Of a stretch of 23,529 bases of DNA, positions 8,484-16,844 are shown one piece after another; positions within the stretch are counted from its first letter, which is position 1, and the number at the start of each line of letters is the position of its first letter. The notes under the pieces were generated by a model that saw only the letters and a program-made list of their open reading frames with translations, searched no databases and was not told the origin of the DNA. The stretch is taken from assembly GCA_964548855.1 (NCBI GenBank), contig CAZJSR010000025.1, positions 1 through 23,529 of the forward strand, given 5' to 3'. The DNA is from UBA3206 sp964548855. GTDB taxonomy: Bacteria > Bacillota_I > Bacilli_A > Acholeplasmatales > Anaeroplasmataceae. The translations under genes were made by a program, and so were the position numbers.

Positions 8484-8903
8484 ATGTTAATGATTCCAAA
8501 AAGAACAAAATATAGACGTCCTCACCGTGTTTACTATGAAGGAAAAGCAAAAGCTGGTACTGAATTAGCTTTTGGAGATTACGGATTAGTTGCATTAGAA
8601 GGATGTTGGTTAACAAATAGACAAATCGAAGCTGCACGTATTGCGATTACTCGTTATTTCGCACGTCAAGGTAAGGTTTGGATTAAAGTATATCCTCATA
8701 TTTCTAAGACTAAAAAGCCTTTAGAAGTACGTATGGGATCAGGAAAAGGTTCTCCTGAATCTTGGGTTGCTGTTGTTAAGGAGCAATTAATATTATTCGA
8801 AGTTGGTGGAGTAACTGAAGAAGTTGCACGCGAAGGTTTAAGACTTGCTTCTCACAAGCTTCCAATTAAGACTAAGTTTATTAAAAAGGAAGGTGCTGAG
8901 TAA
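8484..8903 (+). CDS. rplP: 50S ribosomal protein L16
   Basis: L16 contacts the A-site tRNA and is needed for late assembly. The protein has 139 residues with MLMIPKRTKYRRPHR at the start and MGSGKGSPESWVAVV in the middle. The start at 8484 keeps the family's MLM opening. It follows rpsC after 2 bases, with AAGGGAGG inside the rpsC end. Its stop codon overlaps the next ATG. Confidence 0.98.
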   Translation: MLMIPKRTKYRRPHRVYYEGKAKAGTELAFGDYGLVALEGCWLTNRQIEAARIAITRYFARQGKVWIKVYPHISKTKKPLEVRMGSGKGSPESWVAVVKEQLILFEVGGVTEEVAREGLRLASHKLPIKTKFIKKEGAE

Positions 8904-9097
8904 TGAAAAACGCTGATATCAGAAAGTTATCAACAGAAGAAATCAATGCTCAAATCAAAGAGCTTAAGGCTGAATTATTCAACTTAAAGTTCCAAAATGC
9001 ACTTGGACAAGTAGAAAACACTGCTCGCATCGGGCAAGTTAGAAAGACAATCGCTAGAATGAAGACAATTCTTAGCGAGCGCGAAAGCAATAAGTAG
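8903..9097 (+). CDS. rpmC: 50S ribosomal protein L29
   Basis: A small two-helix protein of 64 residues near the tunnel exit. Family features are ELKAELFNLKFQNALGQVENTARIGQVRKTIARMKTI spread over residues 19-55. The ATG shares a base with the rplP stop (TAATG), which implies translational coupling. Confidence 0.97.
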   Translation: MKNADIRKLSTEEINAQIKELKAELFNLKFQNALGQVENTARIGQVRKTIARMKTILSERESNK

Positions 9098-9108
9098 GAG
9101 GTAAACAC

Positions 9109-9369
9109 ATGGAACGTAATACTCGTAAGACATTCACTGGTACTGTTGTATCAGATAAAATGGATAAGACAATCACTGTTGCTGTAGATACATATAGAAA
9201 GCACAGATTATACGGAAAGCGTGTTAAGAAAACTACAAAGCTTCATGCGCATGATGAAAATAATACAGCTAAAATCGGTGATGTTGTAAAAATTATGGAA
9301 ACTAGACCATTATCAAAAATGAAACGTTTCCGTCTAGTAGAAGTCGTAAAGACTAAAGAAATCCTTTAA
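9109..9369 (+). CDS. rpsQ: 30S ribosomal protein S17
   Basis: S17 binds 16S rRNA early in assembly through an OB fold. The protein has 86 residues, with FTGTVVSDKMDKTITV (9-24) and ETRPLSKMKRFRLVEVV near the end. AGGAGG precedes the ATG at a normal distance. Confidence 0.97.
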   Translation: MERNTRKTFTGTVVSDKMDKTITVAVDTYRKHRLYGKRVKKTTKLHAHDENNTAKIGDVVKIMETRPLSKMKRFRLVEVVKTKEIL

Positions 9370-9397
9370 TCACTAGTTCCTGAAAGGAGGTACTCAT

Positions 9398-9766
9398 ATG
9401 GTTCAACAAGAAACTAGACTTGCAGTAGCTGACAACTCAGGTGCTCGTGAGTTATTAATTATAAAAGTATTAGGTGGAGCACTACATAGATATGCTAATG
9501 TTGGTGATGTTGTAGTCTGCACTGTTAAGAAAGCATTACCTAACGGTTCAGTTAAAAAAGGTGATGTTGTTAAAGCCGTTATCGTTCGTACTAAGCATGG
9601 TCTTAGAAGAAATGATGGTTCATATATTAAATTTGACGAAAATGCAGCAGTTATCATTCGTGAAGATTTAACACCACGTGGAACTCGTATTTTCGGACCT
9701 GTTGCTAGAGAACTTCGTGACAAGAATTTCATGAAGATCGTATCTTTAGCTCCAGAAGTTCTATAA
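9398..9766 (+). CDS. rplN: 50S ribosomal protein L14
   Basis: L14 forms an intersubunit bridge and is the target of the silencing factor RsfS. The protein has exactly the standard 122 residues, with LAVADNSGARELLIIKVLGG at 8-27 and DENAAVIIREDLTPRGTRIF near the end. The AAAGGAGG site is strong. Confidence 0.98.
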   Translation: MVQQETRLAVADNSGARELLIIKVLGGALHRYANVGDVVVCTVKKALPNGSVKKGDVVKAVIVRTKHGLRRNDGSYIKFDENAAVIIREDLTPRGTRIFGPVARELRDKNFMKIVSLAPEVL

Positions 9767-9780
9767 GGAGGTGCACTTGA

Positions 9781-10122
9781 ATGCTTATTAAAACAGGTGA
9801 TACAGTAGTAGTTATCGCAGGAAAGAATAAATATACTGTTGATAAGAAGGGTAATAAAACTCAAACTACTGGTAAAGTAATTAAAGCTTTACCTAAAACT
9901 AATCAAGTTATAGTTGAGGGTGTAAATATTATTAAGAAGCACGTTAAGCCTAATCAAGCTCAACAATCAGGTAGCATTGTTGAAATTGAAGCTCCAATTT
10001 CAGTTTCAAATGTTATGTTACTAGATCCAAAGACAAACAAACCTTGTCGTGTTTCTATTAAAATAAATGAAAAAGGCGAAAAAATCAGAGTCTCTAAGAA
10101 ATCTGGTTATGAATTTAAATAA
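9781..10122 (+). CDS. rplX: 50S ribosomal protein L24
   Basis: L24 starts assembly of the large subunit by binding 23S rRNA. The protein has 113 residues and an N-terminal KOW motif (IKTGDTVVVIAGKNK), then VIVEGVNIIKKHVKPNQ and a C-terminal KTNKPCRVSIKINEKGEKIRVSKK. TAAGGAGGTG overlaps the rplN stop. Confidence 0.97.
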   Translation: MLIKTGDTVVVIAGKNKYTVDKKGNKTQTTGKVIKALPKTNQVIVEGVNIIKKHVKPNQAQQSGSIVEIEAPISVSNVMLLDPKTNKPCRVSIKINEKGEKIRVSKKSGYEFK

Positions 10123-10151
10123 TCTTTTAGAGAGGAGGTAAACTGATAAAT

Positions 10152-10691
10152 ATGAATCGTTTACAAGAAAAGTATAATAATTCTGTAAAAGCAGAATTAC
10201 AAAAACAATTTAACTATTCTTCATCAATGGAAATCCCTAAGATTGAAAAAATCGTATTAAATATGGGAGTTGGTGACGCTGTTGCAAATTCAAAGGTATT
10301 AGATGATGCCGTTGAAGAAATGAAATTAATTGCTGGACAAAAACCAGTTGTTACAAGAGCTAAGAAATCAATTGCTAGCTTTAAGCTTCGTGAAGGAATG
10401 CCTATCGGATGTAAAGTAACATTAAGAGGAGAAAAAATGTATGAGTTCTTAGATAAACTTATTTCTATCGCTCTTCCACGTGTTCGTGACTTCCGCGGAA
10501 TTTCTGCAGATGCTTTCGATGGTCGTGGTAACTACACTTTAGGTATTAAGGAACAACTTATTTTCCCTGAAATCAACTTTGACCAAGTTAAGAAGATTCG
10601 TGGATTAGATGTTGTAATCGTTACTACAGCTAAATCAGACGAAGAAGGACGTGCCCTACTTACATTAATGGGTATGCCTTACAAAAAGTAG
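10152..10691 (+). CDS. rplE: 50S ribosomal protein L5
   Basis: L5 binds 5S rRNA and contacts the P-site tRNA. The protein has 179 residues, the family norm. Conserved stretches are EKIVLNMGVGDA (about 32-43), KPVVTRAKKSIASFKLREGMPIG and RVRDFRGIS. GAGGAGG precedes the ATG by 12 bases. Confidence 0.98.
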   Translation: MNRLQEKYNNSVKAELQKQFNYSSSMEIPKIEKIVLNMGVGDAVANSKVLDDAVEEMKLIAGQKPVVTRAKKSIASFKLREGMPIGCKVTLRGEKMYEFLDKLISIALPRVRDFRGISADAFDGRGNYTLGIKEQLIFPEINFDQVKKIRGLDVVIVTTAKSDEEGRALLTLMGMPYKK

Positions 10692-10705
10692 AAAGGGAAT
10701 CTAAT

Positions 10706-10891
10706 ATGGCAAAGAAATCTTTAATCGCTAAGAATCATAGAAAAGCTAAATTCTCTGCTCGTGAATATACACGTTGTGAACGTTGTGGACGTCCACATGC
10801 AGTTATTAGCAAATTCAAATTATGCCGTGTTTGTTTTCGTGAATTAGCATACAAGGGACAAATCCCTGGTGTTAAGAAAGCAAGCTGGTAA
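10706..10891 (+). CDS. rpsN: 30S ribosomal protein S14, zinc-binding type
   Basis: This is the short 61-residue form of S14, with zinc ligands Cys24, Cys27, Cys40 and Cys43. Many Firmicutes also carry a longer zinc-free copy elsewhere that replaces this one under zinc shortage; none is in this window. The C-terminal GQIPGVKKASW is diagnostic. Confidence 0.98.
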   Translation: MAKKSLIAKNHRKAKFSAREYTRCERCGRPHAVISKFKLCRVCFRELAYKGQIPGVKKASW

Positions 10892-10937
10892 TTCGTAAAA
10901 ATATTTTTTTCCAGGTTATGGAAGGAGGAACAAGCTT

Positions 10938-11333
10938 ATGGTTATGACAGATCCAATTGCGGATATGCTAACTCGCATCAGAAATGCGAGCAAAATGAAA
11001 CATGAAACAGTTGAAATGCCTGCATCTTCAGTTAAATCAAGCATCTTAGATGTTCTTAAGAATGAAGGATTCATTGCAGACTATCAAACTGCTACAAATG
11101 ATAACAAGAGTGTTACTACAGTAACATTAAAGTACTATAATAACGAATCTGTTATTAAGGGACTTAAGAGAGTAAGTAAACCAGGTTTAAGAGTTTACGC
11201 TGAGGCTGATAAGTTACCTAAGGTTCTAAATGGTTTAGGTATCGCTGTTATTTCTACTTCAAAGGGAGTTATGACAGATAAAGAAGCTCGTAAACAAAAA
11301 ATCGGTGGAGAAGTAATTGCTTACATTTGGTAA
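10938..11333 (+). CDS. rpsH: 30S ribosomal protein S8
   Basis: S8 organises the central domain of 16S rRNA and in E. coli represses the spc operon at the rplE junction. The protein has 131 residues, with TDPIADMLTRIRNA and the C-terminal GVMTDKEARKQKIGGEVIAYIW. The start at 10938 was preferred over the ATG at 10944 because AGGAGG (10923-10928) is 9 bases away from it, although 10944 also fits the family start. Confidence 0.98.
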   Translation: MVMTDPIADMLTRIRNASKMKHETVEMPASSVKSSILDVLKNEGFIADYQTATNDNKSVTTVTLKYYNNESVIKGLKRVSKPGLRVYAEADKLPKVLNGLGIAVISTSKGVMTDKEARKQKIGGEVIAYIW

Positions 11334-11359
11334 TAAAATAAAACAGGAGGTGTTCTAAT

Positions 11360-11902
11360 ATGTCTCGTATTGGTAATAAGAAGGTTACATTACCTGCTGG
11401 AGTAACATTTAATGTTGATGAAAACAATAATGTAACTGTAAAAGGACCTAAAGGAGAATTAAGTGCTCCATTCAACAAGAATATTAAATTTGAACTTGAT
11501 GGAGATGTAGTTACAGTTATTCGTCCTGATGACTCAAAAGCTATGAAGACTATTCACGGTACTTCACGTGCTAACTTCAACAATATGGTTGTTGGTGTTT
11601 CAGAAGGATTTAAAAAACAATTAGACATCATTGGAGTTGGATACCGTGCATCATTAAAGGGAAATACTTTAGTAATTGCAGCAGGATATTCACACGATGT
11701 TGAATTCGAAATTCCTAAGGGAGTTAGTGTTGAACTTCCTAAGAATACAGTTGTAATTGTATCAGGAATTGATAAACAAGTTGTTGGACAATTTGCGGCA
11801 GAAATTCGTGAAGTACGTAAGCCTGAACCATATCTAGGTAAGGGAATTCGTTACACTGATGAAAATGTACGTCGTAAAGAAGGAAAAACAGCTAAGAAGT
11901 AA
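11360..11902 (+). CDS. rplF: 50S ribosomal protein L6
   Basis: L6 lies near the factor-binding site. The protein has 180 residues made of two duplicated domains. Conserved parts are SRIGNKKVTLPAGV at the start and the C-terminal IREVRKPEPYLGKGIRYTDE. AGGAGGTG precedes the ATG. Confidence 0.98.
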   Translation: MSRIGNKKVTLPAGVTFNVDENNNVTVKGPKGELSAPFNKNIKFELDGDVVTVIRPDDSKAMKTIHGTSRANFNNMVVGVSEGFKKQLDIIGVGYRASLKGNTLVIAAGYSHDVEFEIPKGVSVELPKNTVVIVSGIDKQVVGQFAAEIREVRKPEPYLGKGIRYTDENVRRKEGKTAKK

Positions 11903-11922
11903 TAGAAAGGAGTGCTCGTAAT

Positions 11923-12285
11923 ATGATTAGTAAAGTTTCAAGTAATGTAAAGCGTCTAAAGAGACATTTACGTATTCGTAAAAATATTTCAGGAACTACT
12001 GAAAAACCTCGTTTAAATGTTTTCCGTTCAAATAAGCAAATTTATGCTCAAATTATTGATGATGTTAATGGTAAAACATTATGCAGTGCTTCTTCTCTAG
12101 ATAAAGAGCTAGGACTAACTAATGGTGGTAATGTTGAAGCTGCTGCTAAGGTTGGTACTCTTGTTGCACAACGTGCATTAGAAGCAAATATTAAGAATGT
12201 CGTATTCGACCGTGGTGGATATTTATATCATGGACGTGTTAAGGCATTAGCTGAAGCAGCAAGAGCTGCTGGATTAGAATTCTAA
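11923..12285 (+). CDS. rplR: 50S ribosomal protein L18
   Basis: L18 attaches 5S rRNA to the large subunit with L5. The protein has 120 residues, with a basic N-terminus (RLKRHLRIRKNISGT), RLNVFRSNKQIYAQIIDD and the C-terminal FDRGGYLYHGRVKALAEAAR. AAAGGAG lies upstream. Confidence 0.98.
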   Translation: MISKVSSNVKRLKRHLRIRKNISGTTEKPRLNVFRSNKQIYAQIIDDVNGKTLCSASSLDKELGLTNGGNVEAAAKVGTLVAQRALEANIKNVVFDRGGYLYHGRVKALAEAARAAGLEF

Positions 12286-12303
12286 TAGAAGGAGGATTTC
12301 AAC

Positions 12304-12816
12304 ATGCGTCAAGAACGTGAACGTAATGTAAAAGAACAACCTGAGTTTGAAGAAACAGTTGTTACAATTAATCGTGTAACTAAGGTTGTTAAAGGTGGTA
12401 GACGTTTCCGTTTTGCTGCTCTAGTAGTTATTGGAGACAGAAAAGGAAATGTTGGATTTGGTACAGGAAAAGCACTAGAAGTACCAGATGCAATTAAGAA
12501 AGCCATCGAAAGTGCTAAAAAGAACATGATAAGTGTTCCTACTGTAAATACAACAATTCCTCATGAAATTACAGGTATATATGGAGCTGGACAAATTTTC
12601 CTTAAGCCAGCTGCTGCCGGAACTGGAATCATCGCTGGAGGTCCAGTACGTGCTGTTTTAGAATTAGCAGGTATTTCTGACATCCTTTCTAAGTGTCAAG
12701 GATCAAGAACACCTATAAATATGGTTAGAGCGACTTTCGAAGGTTTAAAGAACCTTCAGACTGTAGAAAGTGTTGCTGCACGTCGTGGTAAGACTGTAGC
12801 TGAGATTTTAAAGTAA
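12304..12816 (+). CDS. rpsE: 30S ribosomal protein S5
   Basis: S5 supports decoding accuracy and mRNA unwinding. The protein has 170 residues. The N-terminal double-stranded RNA-binding region holds VVKGGRRFRFAALVVIGD and GNVGFGTGKALEVPDAIKKA. The C-terminal half includes GIIAGGPVRAVLELAG. AGGAGG precedes the ATG. Confidence 0.98.
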   Translation: MRQERERNVKEQPEFEETVVTINRVTKVVKGGRRFRFAALVVIGDRKGNVGFGTGKALEVPDAIKKAIESAKKNMISVPTVNTTIPHEITGIYGAGQIFLKPAAAGTGIIAGGPVRAVLELAGISDILSKCQGSRTPINMVRATFEGLKNLQTVESVAARRGKTVAEILK

Positions 12817-12817
12817 T

Positions 12818-13000
12818 ATGAAATATCAAATAACACTAGTTAAAAGCTTAATCGGTCGTAAACCTAACCAAGTTGCAACAGCAAAGGCATTAGGACTAAC
12901 TAAAATTGGTTCTACTGTAGTTAAAGAGGAAAATGAAGCTATTAAGGGACAAATCATCACAATAGCTCACTTAGTAAAAGTAGTTGAAATTGAAAAATAA
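12818..13000 (+). CDS. rpmD: 50S ribosomal protein L30
   Basis: A 60-residue protein with the L30 pattern ITLVKSLIGRKPNQVATAKALGL near the start. It begins one base after the rpsE stop and has no clear ribosome-binding site of its own, so its translation probably depends on ribosomes finishing rpsE. Confidence 0.96.
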   Translation: MKYQITLVKSLIGRKPNQVATAKALGLTKIGSTVVKEENEAIKGQIITIAHLVKVVEIEK

Positions 13001-13018
13001 TAAGGAGGTGCCTTACTT

Positions 13019-13456
13019 ATGTTAAATGAGTTAAAACCAGTTGAAGGTGCTAGACATTCAAGAAAACGTCTAGGACGTGGATGCGGAAGTGGACTTGGAA
13101 AAACTTCTGGAAAAGGTAATAAGGGACAAAATTCTCGTTCAGGTGGAGGAGTTCGTCCTGGATTCGAAGGAGGACAACTTCCTTTATTCCAACGTTTACC
13201 TAAGAGAGGATTCAAAAACGTTAATCGTAAAGAATACGCTATTATTAACCTAGCTGATCTTGAAATGTTTGAAAACGGAACTAAAGTTACTTTAGAAATG
13301 TATTTCGAAACAGGATTAGTTAAGAAAGTTTATAATGGAATTAAAGTTCTTGCAGAAGGAACTTTAACTAAGAAGTTAACTGTTCAAGCTCATAAGTTTT
13401 CAGCAGCAGCTAAAGAAGCAATCGAAGCTGCAGGCGGAACTGTTGAGGTGATCTAA
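13019..13456 (+). CDS. rplO: 50S ribosomal protein L15
   Basis: L15 is a late-assembly protein with a long glycine-rich arm. That arm is clear at residues 15-45 (RKRLGRGCGSGLGKTSGKG and SRSGGGVRPGFEGGQLP), followed by FQRLPKRGF. The protein has 145 residues. TAAGGAGGTG precedes the ATG. Confidence 0.98.
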   Translation: MLNELKPVEGARHSRKRLGRGCGSGLGKTSGKGNKGQNSRSGGGVRPGFEGGQLPLFQRLPKRGFKNVNRKEYAIINLADLEMFENGTKVTLEMYFETGLVKKVYNGIKVLAEGTLTKKLTVQAHKFSAAAKEAIEAAGGTVEVI

Positions 13457-13457
13457 T

Positions 13458-14765
13458 TTGTTAAGTAAGATAAAGAGAATTTTTAGTAATCCTGATATTG
13501 TTAGGAAGATACTATTTACATTCTTAATACTTTTAGTTTTCAAATTAGGTACATATTTACCAATACCATTGATTGACACAGTAGGTGTTAAACAATTACT
13601 AGATGGAAACAGCTTTTTAACAATCCTTAATACTTTTAGTGGTGGAGGATTAAGCTCGTTTTCAGTTCTAGCTTTAGGTATATCACCATACATTACAGCG
13701 GAAATCGTTGTACAAATGTTACAAATGATTATTCCTAAATTAAAGGAATGGTCAGAACAAGGTGAAACTGGTAAGGCTAAAGTAAATAGAATAACTAGAT
13801 ACGTAACAGTAGTTTTAGCATTTGTTCAAGCTTTAGCTTTATTATTTGGTCTAGGATCTAGACCTGAAAATATCCTTCAAGCTAATGTATTAGCTGATAA
13901 GGATTTATTCTGGTTATTCTATATCTATATGGCTATAGTAATAACTGCTGGTTCAGCATTCACAATGTGGTTAGCTGACCTTATAACAAGACATGGAGTT
14001 GGTAATGGTTCATCAATGATCATTACTGCAGGTATTGTATCATCAATTCCTTCTATGTTTACAACTCTATGGAGTAAATATATTACAGCTGGAGTAACTG
14101 TTTCATCTGTTATATGTTTTATTCTTGTAATCTTGTTATATATTATAATGATTTTACTTGTAATTTTCATGGAAGGTGCTAAGCGTAGAGTTCCAATTCA
14201 ATATGCTAACCGCCAAGGAAATACAAATTCAGATATTCCAATTAAGCTAAATTGTGCTGGAGTAATACCTGTTATCTTTGCATCAACAATTTTAAGTATT
14301 CCTCTTACAATTATTGGAATGATGGGACTTTCAACAGAAACATCATCTGTAGCTAAGTGGTTTGATCAAATATTTAATTATCAACAACCAATCGGTATGG
14401 TAATTTATGTTGTATTCATTTATTTCTTTGCGTTCTTCTATTCATTTTTACAAATGGATCCAGATAAAATGGCAGATAACTTGTCAAAGCAAGGAGCGTA
14501 TATTCCAGGATATAGACCTGGTGAGGATACAAAAATTCAATTATCTAAGTTATTATTTAGAATTACATTAATAGGTGCTACATATCTTGCAGTTCTTGCG
14601 TTAGTTCCAATTATAGTATCTAAGATATTTGGATTTACAACATCAGAACAATCAGTTATAACAGTTGGAGGAACAAGTTTACTAATTATAGTAGGTGTTG
14701 CGATTGAAACTGTTAAACAACTTGAAACAGATTCTGATACTGAAACTTATAAAGGTATTTTATAA
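13458..14765 (+). CDS. secY: Preprotein translocase subunit SecY
   Basis: SecY is the membrane channel through which proteins are exported or inserted. The protein has 435 residues with about ten hydrophobic helices. Recognisable parts are FKLGTYLPIP in the first helix region, the plug region FSGGGLSSFSVLALGISPYITAEI, KRRVPIQYANR in a cytoplasmic loop and GYRPGEDTKIQL near the C-terminal third. It starts with TTG, supported by GAGGTG (13445-13450) seven bases before it. It lies one base after rplO. Confidence 0.97.
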   Translation: MLSKIKRIFSNPDIVRKILFTFLILLVFKLGTYLPIPLIDTVGVKQLLDGNSFLTILNTFSGGGLSSFSVLALGISPYITAEIVVQMLQMIIPKLKEWSEQGETGKAKVNRITRYVTVVLAFVQALALLFGLGSRPENILQANVLADKDLFWLFYIYMAIVITAGSAFTMWLADLITRHGVGNGSSMIITAGIVSSIPSMFTTLWSKYITAGVTVSSVICFILVILLYIIMILLVIFMEGAKRRVPIQYANRQGNTNSDIPIKLNCAGVIPVIFASTILSIPLTIIGMMGLSTETSSVAKWFDQIFNYQQPIGMVIYVVFIYFFAFFYSFLQMDPDKMADNLSKQGAYIPGYRPGEDTKIQLSKLLFRITLIGATYLAVLALVPIIVSKIFGFTTSEQSVITVGGTSLLIIVGVAIETVKQLETDSDTETYKGIL

Positions 14766-14780
14766 TAGAGGTAAGTTAGT

Positions 14781-15422
14781 ATGAAGTTATTAATTACTGG
14801 AAAGCCTGGTGCCGGAAAAGGTACACAAGCTGTTAATATAAAAGAATATTATAATATTCCACATATATCAACAGGAGATATGTTTAGAGCTGCGATGAAA
14901 GCAGGAACTAAGATGGGACTTTTAGCTAAGAGCTATATGGAACAAGGAAAACTTGTACCAGATGAAGTAACAATCGGAATTGTAGAAGATAGACTTCTTG
15001 AGGATGATTGTAAAGATGGTTTCTTACTTGATGGATTCCCTCGTAATCTTGCCCAAGCAGAAGCACTTGATAAGTTCTTAACAAAGAATGGAATCAAGTT
15101 AGATGCAGTATTAGATGTTGATGTAGCTAACGAAATTCTTGTAAGAAGAATGGTAGGAAGACGTGTTTGTAAACAATGCGGAGCAACATTCCATGTTGAA
15201 TTTAATGCGCCAAAAGTTGAAGGTGTTTGTGATAACTGTGGTTCACCACTTGTTCAAAGACCTGATGATAACGAAGAGACTGCTGTTAATCGTTTAGCTG
15301 TATATGATGAAAACACAGCACCTTTATTAGCATATTATGAAAAACAAGGTTTATTAAAGACTGTAAATGGTGATCAAGATTTCGATTCTGTATTTGCAGA
15401 TATTAAAAATATCCTTGCATAA
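14781..15422 (+). CDS. adk: Adenylate kinase, zinc-lid type
   Basis: The enzyme converts ATP and AMP to two ADP in the cytoplasm. The P-loop is GKPGAGKGTQ (7-16), and LLDGFPRNL (82-90) is the AMP-site signature. The lid carries Cys130, Cys133, Cys150 and Cys153, the structural zinc site found in many Gram-positive enzymes, and QRPDDNEE follows. The protein has 213 residues. The usual next gene, map, is absent. Confidence 0.98.
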   Translation: MKLLITGKPGAGKGTQAVNIKEYYNIPHISTGDMFRAAMKAGTKMGLLAKSYMEQGKLVPDEVTIGIVEDRLLEDDCKDGFLLDGFPRNLAQAEALDKFLTKNGIKLDAVLDVDVANEILVRRMVGRRVCKQCGATFHVEFNAPKVEGVCDNCGSPLVQRPDDNEETAVNRLAVYDENTAPLLAYYEKQGLLKTVNGDQDFDSVFADIKNILA

Positions 15423-15643
15423 TAGTATAATTGACGAAGCTTAGTTACTCATTGTGAGTAGCTAAGATAAATCAGTTTAGTCAATAATTAATCATAAAAA
15501 TGATTTAGTTTGGCTATGCCAGTCATCAATAGATGATAAATGCTTTAACTTTAGAGTTACGCATTAAACTATTTCCAATAAATGTATACTACTTATTACG
15601 AAGTAGTTATGATGTAAAAAGCTTTATACAAGGAGGCAATCTT
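15423..15643 (+). ncRNA. Hairpin-rich adk-infA gap, possible structured leader RNA
   Basis: No gene is seen in these 221 bases. They hold a string of hairpins. A 12-pair stem with a TTG loop (15440-15451 with 15455-15466, one wobble) is followed by TAAA/TTTA (15468-15471/15476-15479). Both are enclosed by ATTGAC/GTCAAT (15430-15435/15480-15485), giving a three-way junction. Further stems are 15490-15495/15500-15505, 15511-15514/15518-15521, 15523-15527/15532-15536, 15539-15543/15561-15565 and ACTACTT/AAGTAGT (15588-15594/15601-15607). No T-run follows any of them, so they are not ordinary terminators. It may be a leader acting on infA, an RNA processing site or decayed sequence. Confidence 0.4.
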
Positions 15644-15868
15644 ATGGCAAAAGAAAAGGATAATATAATTGAGATGGAAGGTAAAGTATTAGATGTACTT
15701 CCTAATACTCAATTCATTGTAGAACTTGATAACGGACATCAAGTTCTTGCCCACGTTTCTGGTAAAATCCGTATGAATAACATTCGCATTTTACCAGGTG
15801 ACAAAGTAACTGTTGAAATGTCAACATACGATTTAACACGTGGACGTATAACTTACAGACGTAAGTAA
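15644..15868 (+). CDS. infA: Translation initiation factor IF-1
   Basis: IF-1 occupies the A site during initiation. The protein has 74 residues with a single S1/OB fold: IEMEGKVLDVLPNTQFIVELD, then HVSGKIRMNNIRILPGDKV, ending RGRITYRRK. The ATG at 15644 has AAGGAGG 8 bases upstream and gives the family length. An in-frame upstream ATG at 15533 has no ribosome-binding site and would add 37 residues foreign to the family. Confidence 0.97.
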   Translation: MAKEKDNIIEMEGKVLDVLPNTQFIVELDNGHQVLAHVSGKIRMNNIRILPGDKVTVEMSTYDLTRGRITYRRK

Positions 15869-15890
15869 TTTTACACTCGGAGGTATTAAA

Positions 15891-16004
15891 ATGAAAGTTA
15901 GACCGTCAGTAAAACCAATGTGTGACAAATGTAAAGTCATCAAAAGAAAAGGCCGTGTAATGGTCATTTGCGAAAACCCAAAGCATAAACAAAGACAAGG
16001 ATAG
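15891..16004 (+). CDS. rpmJ: 50S ribosomal protein L36
   Basis: A 37-residue protein, easily missed by its size. It begins MKVRPSVKPMCDKCK and ends ENPKHKQRQG, with the zinc ligands Cys11, Cys14, Cys27 and His32 of the zinc-containing L36 form. It lies 22 bases after infA, with CGGAGGT before the ATG. Confidence 0.97.
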   Translation: MKVRPSVKPMCDKCKVIKRKGRVMVICENPKHKQRQG

Positions 16005-16026
16005 AATTTATAGGAGGTGCGTTTAA

Positions 16027-16395
16027 ATGGCACGTATTGCTGGAATAGATATTCCTAGAGATAAAAGAATTGTTGTAGCATTAACATACATTTATGGTAT
16101 TGGTAATACAACTGCTCAAAAGATTTTAGCTGCTGCAAATGTTTCTGAAGACATCCGTACTAAGGATTTAACTGAAGAACAACTTGGAGCAATCCGTTCT
16201 GAAGTAGCTAAGATTAAGGTTGAAGGAGATTTACGTAGAGAAGTAGCTTTAAACATTAAGAGATTAATGGAAATTGGATGCTACAGAGGTATGCGTCACC
16301 GCAGAAACTTACCTGTTCGTGGACAAAATACTAGAAATAACGCTCGTACTCGTAAGGGTCCTAAACATACAATTGCAAATAAGAAGAAAGCTTAA
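16027..16395 (+). CDS. rpsM: 30S ribosomal protein S13
   Basis: S13 is in the head of the small subunit and contacts the P-site tRNA and L5. The protein has 122 residues with RIAGIDIPRDKRIVVALTYI at the start, the helix-hairpin-helix YGIGNTTAQKIL and the basic C-terminal GMRHRRNLPVRGQNTRNNAR. AGGAGGTG precedes the ATG. Confidence 0.98.
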   Translation: MARIAGIDIPRDKRIVVALTYIYGIGNTTAQKILAAANVSEDIRTKDLTEEQLGAIRSEVAKIKVEGDLRREVALNIKRLMEIGCYRGMRHRRNLPVRGQNTRNNARTRKGPKHTIANKKKA

Positions 16396-16418
16396 TAACC
16401 GTTAGGAGGTAAATAATT

Positions 16419-16802
16419 ATGGCACGTAAAGTAACTAAGCGTCGTGTGAAGAAGAACGTTCCTTTTGGAGTTGCTCATATTCACTCAACTTTTAATAATA
16501 CAATCGTTACAATCACTGATCCAGCTGGAAATGCATTAGCATGGTCAAGTGCTGGAGCATTAGGATACAAGGGTAGCCGTAAGTCAACTCCATTTGCTGC
16601 ACAATTAGCAAGTGAAGCTGCTGCAAAGGCTGCAATGGATCAAGGAGTTGTAAAGGTAGAAGTTTCTGTTAAAGGTCCAGGACCAGGTAGAGAAGCTGCT
16701 ATTCGTTCATTACAAGTTGCAGGATTAGAAATTACTGCAATTAAAGATGTTACACCAGTTCCGCATAATGGATGTCGTCCACCAAAGCGCCCACGCGGAT
16801 AG
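16419..16802 (+). CDS. rpsK: 30S ribosomal protein S11
   Basis: S11 lines the mRNA exit site on the platform. The protein has 127 residues with GVAHIHSTFNNTIVTITD (about 18-35), GALGYKGSRKSTPFAAQ and the invariant C-terminal HNGCRPPKRPRG. AGGAGG lies upstream. Confidence 0.98.
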   Translation: MARKVTKRRVKKNVPFGVAHIHSTFNNTIVTITDPAGNALAWSSAGALGYKGSRKSTPFAAQLASEAAAKAAMDQGVVKVEVSVKGPGPGREAAIRSLQVAGLEITAIKDVTPVPHNGCRPPKRPRG

Positions 16803-16844
16803 TTTTAAAAGGAATGATTATCTAAAAGGAGGTCCCATATCATT

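Noticed and set aside
12967..13215. Proline-rich minus-strand open frame opposite rplO
   Set aside because: The proline is a by-product of the Gly-rich L15 codons read in reverse; the L15 frame is certain.
15430..15485. A tRNA-like fold in the adk-infA gap
   Set aside because: The arms do not match tRNA arm lengths and there is no T-arm consensus or CCA end.
15533..15643. A possible longer IF-1 starting at the ATG at 15533
   Set aside because: There is no ribosome-binding site there, the 37 extra residues do not fit IF-1, and 15644 has an excellent AAGGAGG site.
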